Source: Thermoplasmata archaeon | GTDB taxonomy: Archaea > Thermoplasmatota > Thermoplasmata > RBG-16-68-12 > SOIM01 | Direction: 5' to 3' | Length of the DNA stretch: 64,000 nt | NCBI GenBank assembly: GCA_023140195.1 | Contig: JAGLME010000018.1 | Location: 62,001 to 126,000, forward strand | In this document: positions 45,763 to 53,322 of the stretch, in pieces | Layout of the letters: every line of letters begins with the position of its first letter | Position numbering within the stretch: the stretch's first letter is position 1 | Notes under the pieces: model-generated | Told to the model about the DNA's origin: nothing | Databases searched by the model: none | Seen by the model: only the letters and a program-made list of their open reading frames with translations | Translations under genes and position numbers: made by a program

Positions 45763-45927
45763 ATGACCCTCGTCGGTGGCTGTCACATATGCTCGGCTCC
45801 CGCTCTCAATGCATGTGCCTTTTGCGGAAAACTGGTTTGCCGGGAGCATTACGATGCCCAAACAGGGCTTTGCCATCCGTGCAAGCAAAGGAAAGCATCC
45901 AGCGGAAGAGAGGGACCAGTCCTTTAG
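45763..45927 (+). CDS. 54-aa treble-clef-type zinc finger protein
   Basis: An ATG at 45763 encodes 54 residues with eight metal ligands spaced C-x2-C-x7-C-x2-C-x4-C-x2-H-x7-C-x2-C. The stretches are GCHICSAPALNACAFCGKLV, then CREH and CHPCKQRK. The spacing is close to zf-HIT or B-box fingers, which bind two zincs in a cross-brace. It has a basic, Ser-rich tail. A TATA-like element (ggttatttgc) is about 30 bases upstream. In eukaryotes such fingers mediate protein contacts; here no partner is known. It lies 4.4 kb from the ubiquitin-like locus, too far to assign a link. Confidence 0.72.
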   Translation: MTLVGGCHICSAPALNACAFCGKLVCREHYDAQTGLCHPCKQRKASSGREGPVL

Positions 45928-45948
45928 ATATACTCGATATTGCCGGGA

Positions 45949-46440
45949 TTACTTCAACAACCTCATCGCTTCTTTGGGGTCGAGGTCTATCGCCTTCAAT
46001 AGGTAGGTGAGGGCCTTTGACACGATCATGTCCTTGGTATCGTCGTCCAGGTATTGCTCCATGACGACCGGCGCAACGTTGTGATACTGGATGGCGAACT
46101 CGGTGAAGTAGAACGGGGCGTTCTCCGGGTCTGCGTCCGCCGCATCCTTGAAGAATTTCTCGGCCTCATTGAAGTGGCCGTCGTTCATGCAGTAGAGTGC
46201 GTATGCCTCCAGGTACTGGGGATTGCTGGGATCGAGCTCGATGGCCTTCTTGTACCAGTCGCCGACCTTCTCCCTCTTGACCTTCGGCAATCCTATTGCC
46301 GATTCCGCCATTCCAAAATAGGCGAGAGCGTTACCATTGTCTGTCTTGATGGCTTTGTCGAAGTGCTTGTAGGCTTTCTGATAATCCAAACTGTTGAGAC
46401 ACGTTTCCCCTCTGGCTATTTCCTCGTCCACGTTGGTCAT
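45949..46440 (-). CDS. Tetratricopeptide-repeat protein
   Basis: 163 residues. At least three TPR units can be seen: GETCLNSLDYQKAYKHFDKA, WYKKAIELDPSNPQYLEAYA and GHFNEAEKFFKDAADADPEN, with a further ALTYLLKAIDLDPKEA. There is no signal peptide or membrane helix, so it is a cytosolic scaffold or adaptor. ATG 46440 is five bases after GAGGT; an in-frame TTG at 46452 overlaps that ribosome site. It lies just downstream of pheS on the same strand. Confidence 0.85.
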   Translation of the reverse strand: MTNVDEEIARGETCLNSLDYQKAYKHFDKAIKTDNGNALAYFGMAESAIGLPKVKREKVGDWYKKAIELDPSNPQYLEAYALYCMNDGHFNEAEKFFKDAADADPENAPFYFTEFAIQYHNVAPVVMEQYLDDDTKDMIVSKALTYLLKAIDLDPKEAMRLLK

Positions 46441-46518
46441 GGTCAACCTCAAGCCAAGATGAAAATACCTTCGATATAACCCTTTCTCTCTTGGTTCTGC
46501 GACGTGAGAATAACCGTT

Positions 46519-48051
46519 CTACAGCCGAGGCAGCTTCGAGTTCCTCAGCCAGTCGATGTCGCTAACGTAGATGTCCCTGATGTCGTCAATGCCCTCGTTG
46601 ACCATAACCAGCCTCTCCAGACCAAGTCCCCATGCCAGTACCGGATGCTTCACTCCGAAGGGCTCCGTGACCTCCGGTCTGAAGATGCCCGAGCCTCCCA
46701 GTTCCATCCATTCGCCCTTGAAGTACACCTCGATCTCCATGCTGGGTTCCGTGTAAGGGAAGAAAGCGGGTCTGACCCTGACCTTCTCGAAGCCCATCTT
46801 CCTGTAGAACTCCTTGAGTATCCCAATGAGCATGCCCAGGTTGGCATTCTCCTCCATCACTATGCCTTCGACCTGCTGGAACTCTGGCAGGTGCTTCCAG
46901 GTTATGGTCTCCCTGCGGAATATTCGCCCGATGGTGAAGGTCTTGACCGGCGGGTCCGGATGCTCGGAGAGATATCTGATGCTGTTGACGGTCGTGTGAG
47001 TTCTCAATATGGCCTGTCTGGCCTCATCCATGTCCCAGTCGTACCCCCATCCGTCGGAACCTATGTCTCCCCCGCTCTCGTGCATCTCCTTGATCCTGTT
47101 GACGAGTTCTTCTGGAGGGAGCTGGAAGGTGTCCGGATCGACCGTGTAGAACGTGTCCTGCATGTCCCTGGCCGGGTGGTCTTGAGGCTGGAAGAGTGCA
47201 TCGAAATCCCAGAAGGCCAGTTCCACGAAGTTGCCGGTGATCTCGGTGAAACCCATCTCTGCGAACACTTTCCTTATCTTCTCGATGTACTGATTGAGCG
47301 GATGCTTCTTACCCCCGTACAGTGATGGGGCGAACGTCCCTACGTCGTACCTTCTGAAGTGAACGTCCTTCCACTTGCCTGATGACAGCAATTCCGGGGT
47401 CAGCTGGGCAACCTCTTCCTTGAGCTCGACACCTATTGACAGAGCTTCTCTGCCCAGGTCGGTGAGGCCGATCTCCCTTCGAATGATCTCCTTCTCCTTG
47501 ACCACATCCTTTCGGGACTTCAGCATCTTGATCACAACAGGGTCCACATCCCTCTCGGTCAATTCTCCGTCCCCCAGCTTTCTGACCAGTTCCTCATCCT
47601 TGCCAACAGTTGAAACCGAGTCCTTCCCCTTGTCGGTGATTTTGATTACCGTCGTACCTTCATCCCTCTCCAGCGTGGCCCACCCCTTCTTCTTCATCCA
47701 CCCGATCGCGATGGGAACCTCGTTCTCGGTCACCTTTCCGCTGTTCTTGAGCTCATCCAATGTCAATTCCCCATGGCGTTTTCTCAGAAGCTTGAGAGCC
47801 CTTCGCTCGGGGAGGTTCTTGGTGGCCCACTTCTTCTTTGCCAGGGTGTACTTCCTGATGGGCTTCTCTTGGATGGTGACGAGGTTCTTTGACCTGAGCC
47901 AGGAGGATGCGTTCATCACCTCGACGAGCTCCTTGAACTTGCCCTCTTTCAATATCATTTCAGGAGTCGCCGTCTTGATGTCCTGAAGGGTGAGAAGTAC
48001 CTTTCTCTCAAGGTAACTGAGCTCTTCTATGAGTTCCTCAACGTTGGTCAA
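46519..48051 (-). CDS. pheS: Phenylalanyl-tRNA synthetase alpha subunit
   Basis: 510 residues. The N-terminal 200 residues hold helix-turn-helix-like segments typical of archaeal PheS. The class II core follows, with GNFVELAFWDFDALFQPQDH (motif 1/2 area), TWKHLPEFQQVEGIVMEEN (motif 2) and VLAWGLGLERLVMV (motif 3). Start TTG 48051 is chosen because GAGGGA lies six bases upstream and it comes just after the trpS stop (48054), so the two genes are coupled. pheT is not in the window. The length suits the family. Confidence 0.96.
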   Translation of the reverse strand: MTNVEELIEELSYLERKVLLTLQDIKTATPEMILKEGKFKELVEVMNASSWLRSKNLVTIQEKPIRKYTLAKKKWATKNLPERRALKLLRKRHGELTLDELKNSGKVTENEVPIAIGWMKKKGWATLERDEGTTVIKITDKGKDSVSTVGKDEELVRKLGDGELTERDVDPVVIKMLKSRKDVVKEKEIIRREIGLTDLGREALSIGVELKEEVAQLTPELLSSGKWKDVHFRRYDVGTFAPSLYGGKKHPLNQYIEKIRKVFAEMGFTEITGNFVELAFWDFDALFQPQDHPARDMQDTFYTVDPDTFQLPPEELVNRIKEMHESGGDIGSDGWGYDWDMDEARQAILRTHTTVNSIRYLSEHPDPPVKTFTIGRIFRRETITWKHLPEFQQVEGIVMEENANLGMLIGILKEFYRKMGFEKVRVRPAFFPYTEPSMEIEVYFKGEWMELGGSGIFRPEVTEPFGVKHPVLAWGLGLERLVMVNEGIDDIRDIYVSDIDWLRNSKLPRL

Positions 48052-48053
48052 TC

Positions 48054-49172
48054 TCAATCCCTCAACATGAACTCTTCCAGGATGTCCTTGGCCTTCTCCC
48101 TCTTCTCCTGGTGGTCCTTCAGGAAGGTCCAGACCAGCGACATCAGGTTCTGCTTGCACTCGCCGCACATGATGCTCCCGGAACGGCATTCGTCATACCT
48201 CTCTTGGAGCTCCTTATCGTCTGGGATGAACAGATAGAGATAGTACTTGTAGACGGCGCATACGTCCGGATTCCCGCCGAGTTTCCTCTGTTCTTCCACG
48301 GAGACCCTGCCGCCCGTGAACGCGTTGTTGATCTTCTTCTCGACGTCAGCCTCGGCATCCGTTGTGGAGATGCTCGATCCAGGTATGGATGATGACATCT
48401 TGCCTGATCCCGAAAGACTCGGCAGCAGCTTGTTGTGCAGCAGAGCTGGTTTGAAGTACCCAAGTTTCTCCGCGGCATCCCTGGCGATCCTGAAATGAGG
48501 GTCCTGGTCGATACCGCACGGGATCAAACAAGGGACGTTCCTCCCTTCCAGAACACTTCCCAAGAAGGCCGGCGCGGCCTGCATGCTGGTGTAGAATATC
48601 GAACCGACGTTCATGGACTGGTTGAAGCCGAACACCGCTCTGACGGTGGAGAAGGTTATCTTCTTTGCCACCTTCACGGCTATGGGATACAGGTTGTGGA
48701 TGTATTCGGTGTCCAGGAAGATGTGGGACAGCTTGGGGTCGAAGCCAAGAGCAATGATGTCCAGGGCATTATCGTAGGCGAACTTCTTGGTTTCATCAAG
48801 TGTCTTTTTCTCTTCGAACAAGAACTTCTCATCGTCCGTCAACTGGAAGTAGAACTTGTTCTTGAAGTGATCTTGAAGCCATTTGCACAGGATCCAGGGC
48901 ATGAGGTTTCCGATGTGAGTGCTGCCTGACGGTCCCCTGCCGGTGTAGATGAAGAATGTGTTCCCCTTCTCGTGCTGATCGATTATCCAGTTCATGTCAC
49001 GGTGGGAGTAGAAGATGCCCCTCCTGAGCATCACATGCAGCGGTGAAGCGTGCTTCTCTATCCTTTGAAGAACATCATCGGTGACCTTTTCGGTACCGAA
49101 CTTCTCTATCAGTTTGTCGTAATCGATTTCCCCGCTGACTTCCCATGGTGTGACGATGAAATCTTCTGGCAT
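48054..49172 (-). CDS. trpS: Tryptophanyl-tRNA synthetase, archaeal/eukaryotic type
   Basis: 372 residues. The class I motifs are GRGPSGSTHIGNLMPW (HIGH region) and the KMSKS-like KMSSSIPGSSI. FQLTDDEKFLFEEKKTLDET, GSIFYTSMQAAPAFL and CGIDQDPHFRIARDAAEKLG are characteristic of the archaeal/eukaryotic enzyme. It precedes pheS with a two-base gap. It charges tRNA-Trp. Confidence 0.96.
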   Translation of the reverse strand: MPEDFIVTPWEVSGEIDYDKLIEKFGTEKVTDDVLQRIEKHASPLHVMLRRGIFYSHRDMNWIIDQHEKGNTFFIYTGRGPSGSTHIGNLMPWILCKWLQDHFKNKFYFQLTDDEKFLFEEKKTLDETKKFAYDNALDIIALGFDPKLSHIFLDTEYIHNLYPIAVKVAKKITFSTVRAVFGFNQSMNVGSIFYTSMQAAPAFLGSVLEGRNVPCLIPCGIDQDPHFRIARDAAEKLGYFKPALLHNKLLPSLSGSGKMSSSIPGSSISTTDAEADVEKKINNAFTGGRVSVEEQRKLGGNPDVCAVYKYYLYLFIPDDKELQERYDECRSGSIMCGECKQNLMSLVWTFLKDHQEKREKAKDILEEFMLRD

Positions 49173-49363
49173 TGGGTTCGGCTTCTAAATATGCTCAACG
49201 ATAATAATCCTTCGCCTTTCTGTAAGCATGTGCGAATTCGTTGCCCTGGAAACATAGGAAGGGGTAACGATATATGGGAGTAATGGGATTCATTCTTCAA
49301 TTCGAGCCGATGGGAAGGTTTCCCAGGAACGATTGCTCGAAGAAGAACACGGGAGGGTAATGA

Positions 49364-50068
49364 ATGAGTGTATGTCCAACATGTAAGGGTCAACTGAAGT
49401 GGATTGAGAAATATGGCAAGTGGTACTGCTACAGCTGCAAGAAGTATGTCGCGGCCCAACCAGTGGCCGCGCCTGTTCCACTGCCAACCGGGTCACCCAT
49501 CTGGTTTCAGAACGCATACAGCATCAAGAAGAAGGTCTTGTCTGTGTGGAACAAGTACTGGATCCTGGACCAAAGAGGCAAGATGTTAGGCTTCTCGAAG
49601 CAGAAGATGTTCAGACTGAAGGAAGACATCCGGGTTTACACCGACGAGAAGATGAAACAGGAGCTTTTCAAGATCAAGCAGCAGCAGATATTGGATCTAT
49701 GGGCGACGTTCGCTGTCGTAGATTCCAAAACAAATACCACGCTTGGCTTCTTCAAAAGGAAAGCATTGAAATCCGGATTCGTGAAAGATGAATGGGAGGT
49801 CCAGAACGCCCACAAGCAGCTTATTGGCAGCATACATGAGAAGACGGGCCGCGGAATGGCCAGGAAATACATGCCTGGAGGAAAACTGATACCTGAGAAG
49901 ATGACCTTCGAGTTGAACGGTGTCCCGGTGGCGAAGATCGACCAGAAGTTCAAAATCATCGGAGACATCTGGAACCTGACCTGCACTGCTCTACCCCCGG
50001 ATTTCGACCGCAGGGTGCTTCTTGGAGGCATGCTGCTGATGGGAATGATCGAACGCAAACGCAAGTAA
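49364..50068 (+). CDS. Zinc ribbon plus LURP-one/Tubby-C2-like domain protein
   Basis: 234 residues. A zinc ribbon at 3-28 (CPTCKGQLKWIEKYGKWYCY then SCKK) is followed by a linker and, from about 45, a domain with the LURP-one-related/scramblase pattern: KVLSVWNKYWILDQRGKMLG, FKIKQQQILDLWATFAVVD, GFFKRKALKSGFVKDEWEV and IDQKFKIIGDIWNL. It ends with a short hydrophobic helix and basic residues (MLLMGMIERKRK). In eukaryotes these domains bind lipid or nucleic acid; the archaeal role is not known. GGAGGG lies about seven bases before the ATG. The gene comes 86 bases before the E1-like gene on the same strand. Confidence 0.75.
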   Translation: MSVCPTCKGQLKWIEKYGKWYCYSCKKYVAAQPVAAPVPLPTGSPIWFQNAYSIKKKVLSVWNKYWILDQRGKMLGFSKQKMFRLKEDIRVYTDEKMKQELFKIKQQQILDLWATFAVVDSKTNTTLGFFKRKALKSGFVKDEWEVQNAHKQLIGSIHEKTGRGMARKYMPGGKLIPEKMTFELNGVPVAKIDQKFKIIGDIWNLTCTALPPDFDRRVLLGGMLLMGMIERKRK

Positions 50069-50154
50069 GTCGTAGGCAACCTAGGTCTCGATTATCATTT
50101 AGTATACTCTTACAGTTAACCTATTAATACGACCGAGGGGGCTGTTTCTTCTGC

Positions 50155-50991
50155 ATGGCGAGGACGCTCCGGCCGGGTTATTTGGACGAAGACAAGCACG
50201 AAAGGTCGAAGAGGTTGGAATGGTTCGACCTGGATAAGGTCCAGAACACAAAGGTCTTGGTCGTCGGTTGCGGTGCCATCGGCAACGAGACGGTGAAGAA
50301 CCTCATACTGGCCGGCTTCAAGAAGATCACGCTGGTCGACATGGACCGGGTCGTGCGCTCCAATCTGAACAGGTGCCTCTTCTTCGATGATGATGACGCC
50401 GAGAAGAAGAAGCTCAAGGCGAAGGTGGTCGTGGAGAAGGCCAAGAAGCTCGAGAAGGACCTGGAGATCGAATACAGATCTGAAATGATACAGGACCTGC
50501 CGGATGATTTCATTCCCTCTTTTGATTTGGTGCTCGGATGTCTGGACAATGTCGCTGCCAGGCTCCACTTGAACGCCCATTGTTACATGCACGGCATACC
50601 CTACGTGGACGCTGCCACTCTCGGCTTTGTTGGCAAGGTTCAGGTAGTGCTTCCTCCAGAGACCCCTTGTTTGGAATGCGGGATGAACAAGACACATCTC
50701 AAGATAATGGGGGACAGATTCAGCTGCACGGGCGTGGATACAACGTATCATGAACCAAAGCTGGCCGCGGAGATCACCACAACAAGTGTGGTGTCTGCCA
50801 TCCAGACCAGGGAATCGATCAAGATCGCTCTCGGCCTGCAGTCCGATCTCATGCAGAACGTGTTCTACTATGATGGGATGAGGAACGTTTCCGATATCTT
50901 GGAGCTGGATGAGAACCCAGAATGCCCCCATCACATGCACGAAAAGCAGGTATCTACAGCAGACCGGCGTTCTTCAGCCCGTCAAGGATGA
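50155..50991 (+). CDS. E1-like ubiquitin-family activating enzyme (ThiF/MoeB/Uba fold)
   Basis: 278 residues. The ATP site is VLVVGCGAIGNETVKNL (G-x-G-x-x-G at 38-43), with Asp62 in LVDMDRV and the arginine of SNLNR (Arg73). The zinc site has CLEC (Cys172, Cys175) and probably CPHH near 257-260. A Cys-Thr pair at 191-192 (RFSCTGVD) fits the catalytic Cys-Thr of eukaryotic E1 proteins. In this family the enzyme adenylates the C-terminal glycine of a ubiquitin-like protein and then forms a thioester. It lacks the ubiquitin-fold domain of large eukaryotic E1s. The next gene on this strand encodes a ubiquitin-like protein (0.9 kb away), with one opposed gene between. MoeB/ThiF roles in sulfur transfer remain an alternative. 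Confidence 0.85.
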   Translation: MARTLRPGYLDEDKHERSKRLEWFDLDKVQNTKVLVVGCGAIGNETVKNLILAGFKKITLVDMDRVVRSNLNRCLFFDDDDAEKKKLKAKVVVEKAKKLEKDLEIEYRSEMIQDLPDDFIPSFDLVLGCLDNVAARLHLNAHCYMHGIPYVDAATLGFVGKVQVVLPPETPCLECGMNKTHLKIMGDRFSCTGVDTTYHEPKLAAEITTTSVVSAIQTRESIKIALGLQSDLMQNVFYYDGMRNVSDILELDENPECPHHMHEKQVSTADRRSSARQG

Positions 50992-51835
50992 GGAAGGTAT
51001 CTAACTCCTTCTGTTTCTTGCCCCAACTTCCGTCCGAGTTCTGCCTTCTTATGACAGCTGGCAAAGCATTCTCGATCTGCTTTCTGGCCGCTGTGTTGGT
51101 TGCCCTCGTCAAAGCGTGAAATGTGTGATAGAAGGGATATCCTCTCCATGCACCGGTCTTGGTCTGGACCTCTGCCATGTGCTTGATTCCGTTCTTGGTG
51201 CGCTTGGTGTTGGCGCTCTTCGGGTGTTCTATCAGCATCCTCAACACGTTGATGGTACACCATGAACCGCACCAATCTGGGGTCCAGAACTGCAGGTATG
51301 AGTCAACTGCCTCCTGAACCTGCTTGTTCCCGTCGAGGCCGAACATGTGGAACAGGTGGACGGCGTATGGCGTTGTGTAGAAGATAGTGCATCCCGGGCC
51401 GAACTCTCCATAGAGCGTTTCCCTCATGGTGCTCGATTCCTTTCTGTTGCTGGAATAGAAGAAACCCGGATACTCCCTGTAATCGTACTTCTGGTTCGAA
51501 ATGAGCCAGTCCAGTCCTTTCTTGACGTTCTTGTCCTTGGCACTGTATCCAAGAAGGGCGAGGTTCCAGAGATTGTTCGACGTATTGACGAATAGCTGGT
51601 TCCAGCTCCCATCGTTGGATTGGCCGGAAGCGATTCTCTTGTGCAGTTTCTTCTTCAGGTCCCTATCAGCTCTACCAACGCTGTTCAGCACCTCTCTTCT
51701 GAGATAGAATCCAATTGGCGTGCTCAGATTTCCAGCGTAGCGCAAAGGCCCGAACTTCAGATCAGCCGACATGTTCTTCATATCAGATCCCCAGCGATAA
51801 TCGTCCACGGCTTTCATAATCCTTTCTGCGGGCAT
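50954..51835 (-). CDS. Squalene-cyclase/prenyltransferase-fold repeat protein
   Basis: 293 residues with the alpha-alpha barrel repeats of prenyltransferases and squalene-hopene cyclases. Two QW-like motifs are seen, IASGQSNDGSWNQ and VIRRQNSDGSWGK, with ALLGYSAKDKNVKKGLDWLI and GAWRGYPFYHTFHA between. The catalytic DXDD motif of squalene-hopene cyclase is not seen, and the chain is half the usual length, so it is probably not a cyclase. The 3' end overlaps the E1-like gene by 38 bases on the opposite strand. The function is unknown and it may not belong to the conjugation system. Confidence 0.7.
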   Translation of the reverse strand: MPAERIMKAVDDYRWGSDMKNMSADLKFGPLRYAGNLSTPIGFYLRREVLNSVGRADRDLKKKLHKRIASGQSNDGSWNQLFVNTSNNLWNLALLGYSAKDKNVKKGLDWLISNQKYDYREYPGFFYSSNRKESSTMRETLYGEFGPGCTIFYTTPYAVHLFHMFGLDGNKQVQEAVDSYLQFWTPDWCGSWCTINVLRMLIEHPKSANTKRTKNGIKHMAEVQTKTGAWRGYPFYHTFHALTRATNTAARKQIENALPAVIRRQNSDGSWGKKQKELDTFLILDGLKNAGLL

Positions 51836-51914
51836 TATTCGTCCGTCAAATCACTATCGATACCCAGAACGAAACCGTTTTATCTTCTCCCCAGAGATTC
51901 CCCCCCTGAGGGAT

Positions 51915-52157
51915 ATGACAACCAGAATCAAAGTAAAGAACGCGGAGACAGGGGCATCTGTGGATATGGACCTTGAACAGGACAACACCGTTGAAGAGAT
52001 CATAGAGAGCGCCGCGTCGTACTGGGAGAAACCAGCAGGTGCCTATGTGATCAGAAAAGGTAAGCAGGTCCTTAGAGGCCAGGCGACCATCATGGACGCC
52101 GGTATACTGTCGGAAGATGTTCTTGAGTTGATCCCCGACCCGGAAGGCGGCCAGTAG
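51915..52157 (+). CDS. Ubiquitin-like modifier precursor ending in Gly-Gly-Gln
   Basis: 80 residues with a beta-grasp plan: TRIKVKNAETGASVDMDL as the first hairpin, NTVEEIIESAASYWE as the helix, AYVIRKGKQVLRG and ILSEDVLELIP as later strands. The chain ends PEGGQ, so Gly78-Gly79 is followed by a single Gln. In ubiquitin-type modifiers the diglycine must be exposed, and here removal of one residue would do that. GAGGGAT is just upstream and a TATA-like ttttatctt lies about 30 bases before the ATG. It begins an operon with the E2 (15-base gap) and the JAMM protease (four-base gap). It could alternatively be a sulfur carrier like the archaeal SAMPs, but the E2 partner argues for protein conjugation. 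Confidence 0.85.
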   Translation: MTTRIKVKNAETGASVDMDLEQDNTVEEIIESAASYWEKPAGAYVIRKGKQVLRGQATIMDAGILSEDVLELIPDPEGGQ

Positions 52158-52172
52158 GCCAAAGGAGATCGG

Positions 52173-52679
52173 ATGCCACTACCTGCAGATGTCCTTCGAG
52201 ATAGAGTGAGGAATGAACTTCTCCTGTGCCAGCGTCAGCTCCATCATATCATAGAGGTCTCCGACCCGGAGTTCCACGAGTTCCCTCTAGAAGTGGAAGT
52301 GACCATTACCAAGACTCCAGGCCCGATATTGCTGGACGGCAAGATATCCCACCTGTTCAACCACAAGCTCAAGATGATCATCACCGAGGACTACCCTTAC
52401 GAGAAACCCATCATCAAGTGGCAGACCGAGATATTCCATCCCAACATCATGCTACCGGACGACGGAGGTTACGTATGCACGAGGCTTCTGGACGACTGGA
52501 GCTTCTCTTCGAACCTCCTCAGTTTCATCAAAGGGGTTGAGTCCCTTCTGGTCAATCCCAATCCCGGTAACCCTTACGGCAGCGACTCCTGCACCAGGGC
52601 AGCCGAGTATTTCAACACCCACGAATACAGCCCCCCAGTTGTGGTGAAGAAGAAGAACCCACCAAAGATAGTGAAGTGA
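52173..52679 (+). CDS. E2 ubiquitin-conjugating enzyme homologue
   Basis: 168 residues with the UBC fold. Helix 1 (LRDRVRNELLLCQRQLHHII) and strand ITEDYPYEKPIIKWQTEIFH lead to the HPN motif (His89-Pro90-Asn91) and to GGYVCTRLLDDWSF, with Cys102 as the predicted catalytic thioester residue and the conserved Trp109. Residues 110-140 (LLSFIKGVESLLVNPNPGNP) match the usual helix 2 and proline loop. The C-terminus is Pro/Lys-rich and may be flexible. AAGGAGAT lies five bases before the ATG. Its role would be to carry the ubiquitin-like protein to target lysines; no E3 is recognised in the window. Confidence 0.9.
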   Translation: MPLPADVLRDRVRNELLLCQRQLHHIIEVSDPEFHEFPLEVEVTITKTPGPILLDGKISHLFNHKLKMIITEDYPYEKPIIKWQTEIFHPNIMLPDDGGYVCTRLLDDWSFSSNLLSFIKGVESLLVNPNPGNPYGSDSCTRAAEYFNTHEYSPPVVVKKKNPPKIVK

Positions 52680-52683
52680 TCAA

Positions 52684-53322
52684 ATGAGCGCACCCAAGGT
52701 CATCAGCGAGACAAAGAGGGAGGTCAAGCACAACCCCCCGCCGCCTGTGACGCATACCCGAAAGCACTACTGGCTTGCAGAATCCAGCGAAGAGCTGTAC
52801 AGGAGTATCGTTCTCTCATCTGGGGTCTTCCCGGTCTACATCTCCAAGAAGGCCGAACAGAGGATCAGGAACCACGCACTGAACCACGGGGACGATGGTA
52901 TCGAGGTCATGGGCTTTCTATTGGGAGAGGTCTTCGAGCATATGGGTACCAAGTATACGGTAGTAAGAGATGTGGCGACGACCACCCTGGAAGCTTCCGA
53001 GGTCTCGGTGAAGTTCGACAAGGGGAACATGGGGGAGCTCTTCGACCAGCTGGACGGTTCGGGGTTCGATTACATGATAGTCGGATGGTACCATTCCCAT
53101 CCCGGCCACTCTTGCTTCATGTCCCCGACTGACATCCGAACGCAGAAGTCCATGTTCAGCGAAGGCTACCACTGCGCCATAGTTGTTGATCCATTGAAAT
53201 CGGAGATTGAAGCCTACACACTTGACGGCGACGGATACAAGCCAATCCCGTTCACCGTTTATTGGGAAGAATACGAGGATTCCTACGGCAAGCTCTACAA
53301 AAAGAAACGAAGGAAGGGCTAG
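52684..53322 (+). CDS. JAMM/MPN+ metalloprotease, Rpn11/CSN5-like deubiquitinase
   Basis: 212 residues. The JAMM zinc site is complete: Glu74 (GIEVMGFLLGE), His137 and His139, Ser147 and Asp150 in HSHPGHSCFMSPTD. The segment VGWYHSHPGHSCFMSPTDIR is strikingly like the Rpn11/CSN5 active site. The N-terminal 40 residues are Pro/Lys-rich and the C-terminus is basic (KLYKKKRRKG). It starts four bases after the E2 stop and so is made with the modifier and E2. Expected work: trimming the terminal Gln from the modifier precursor and/or removing the modifier from targets. The stop overlaps the convergent PHI gene by four bases. Confidence 0.93.
   Translation: MSAPKVISETKREVKHNPPPPVTHTRKHYWLAESSEELYRSIVLSSGVFPVYISKKAEQRIRNHALNHGDDGIEVMGFLLGEVFEHMGTKYTVVRDVATTTLEASEVSVKFDKGNMGELFDQLDGSGFDYMIVGWYHSHPGHSCFMSPTDIRTQKSMFSEGYHCAIVVDPLKSEIEAYTLDGDGYKPIPFTVYWEEYEDSYGKLYKKKRRKG

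Noticed and set aside
49364-49450. The N-terminal zinc motif of the LURP-one-like protein as a RING-type E3 domain
   Set aside because: It has only four cysteines in a simple ribbon; a RING needs eight ligands in a cross-brace.
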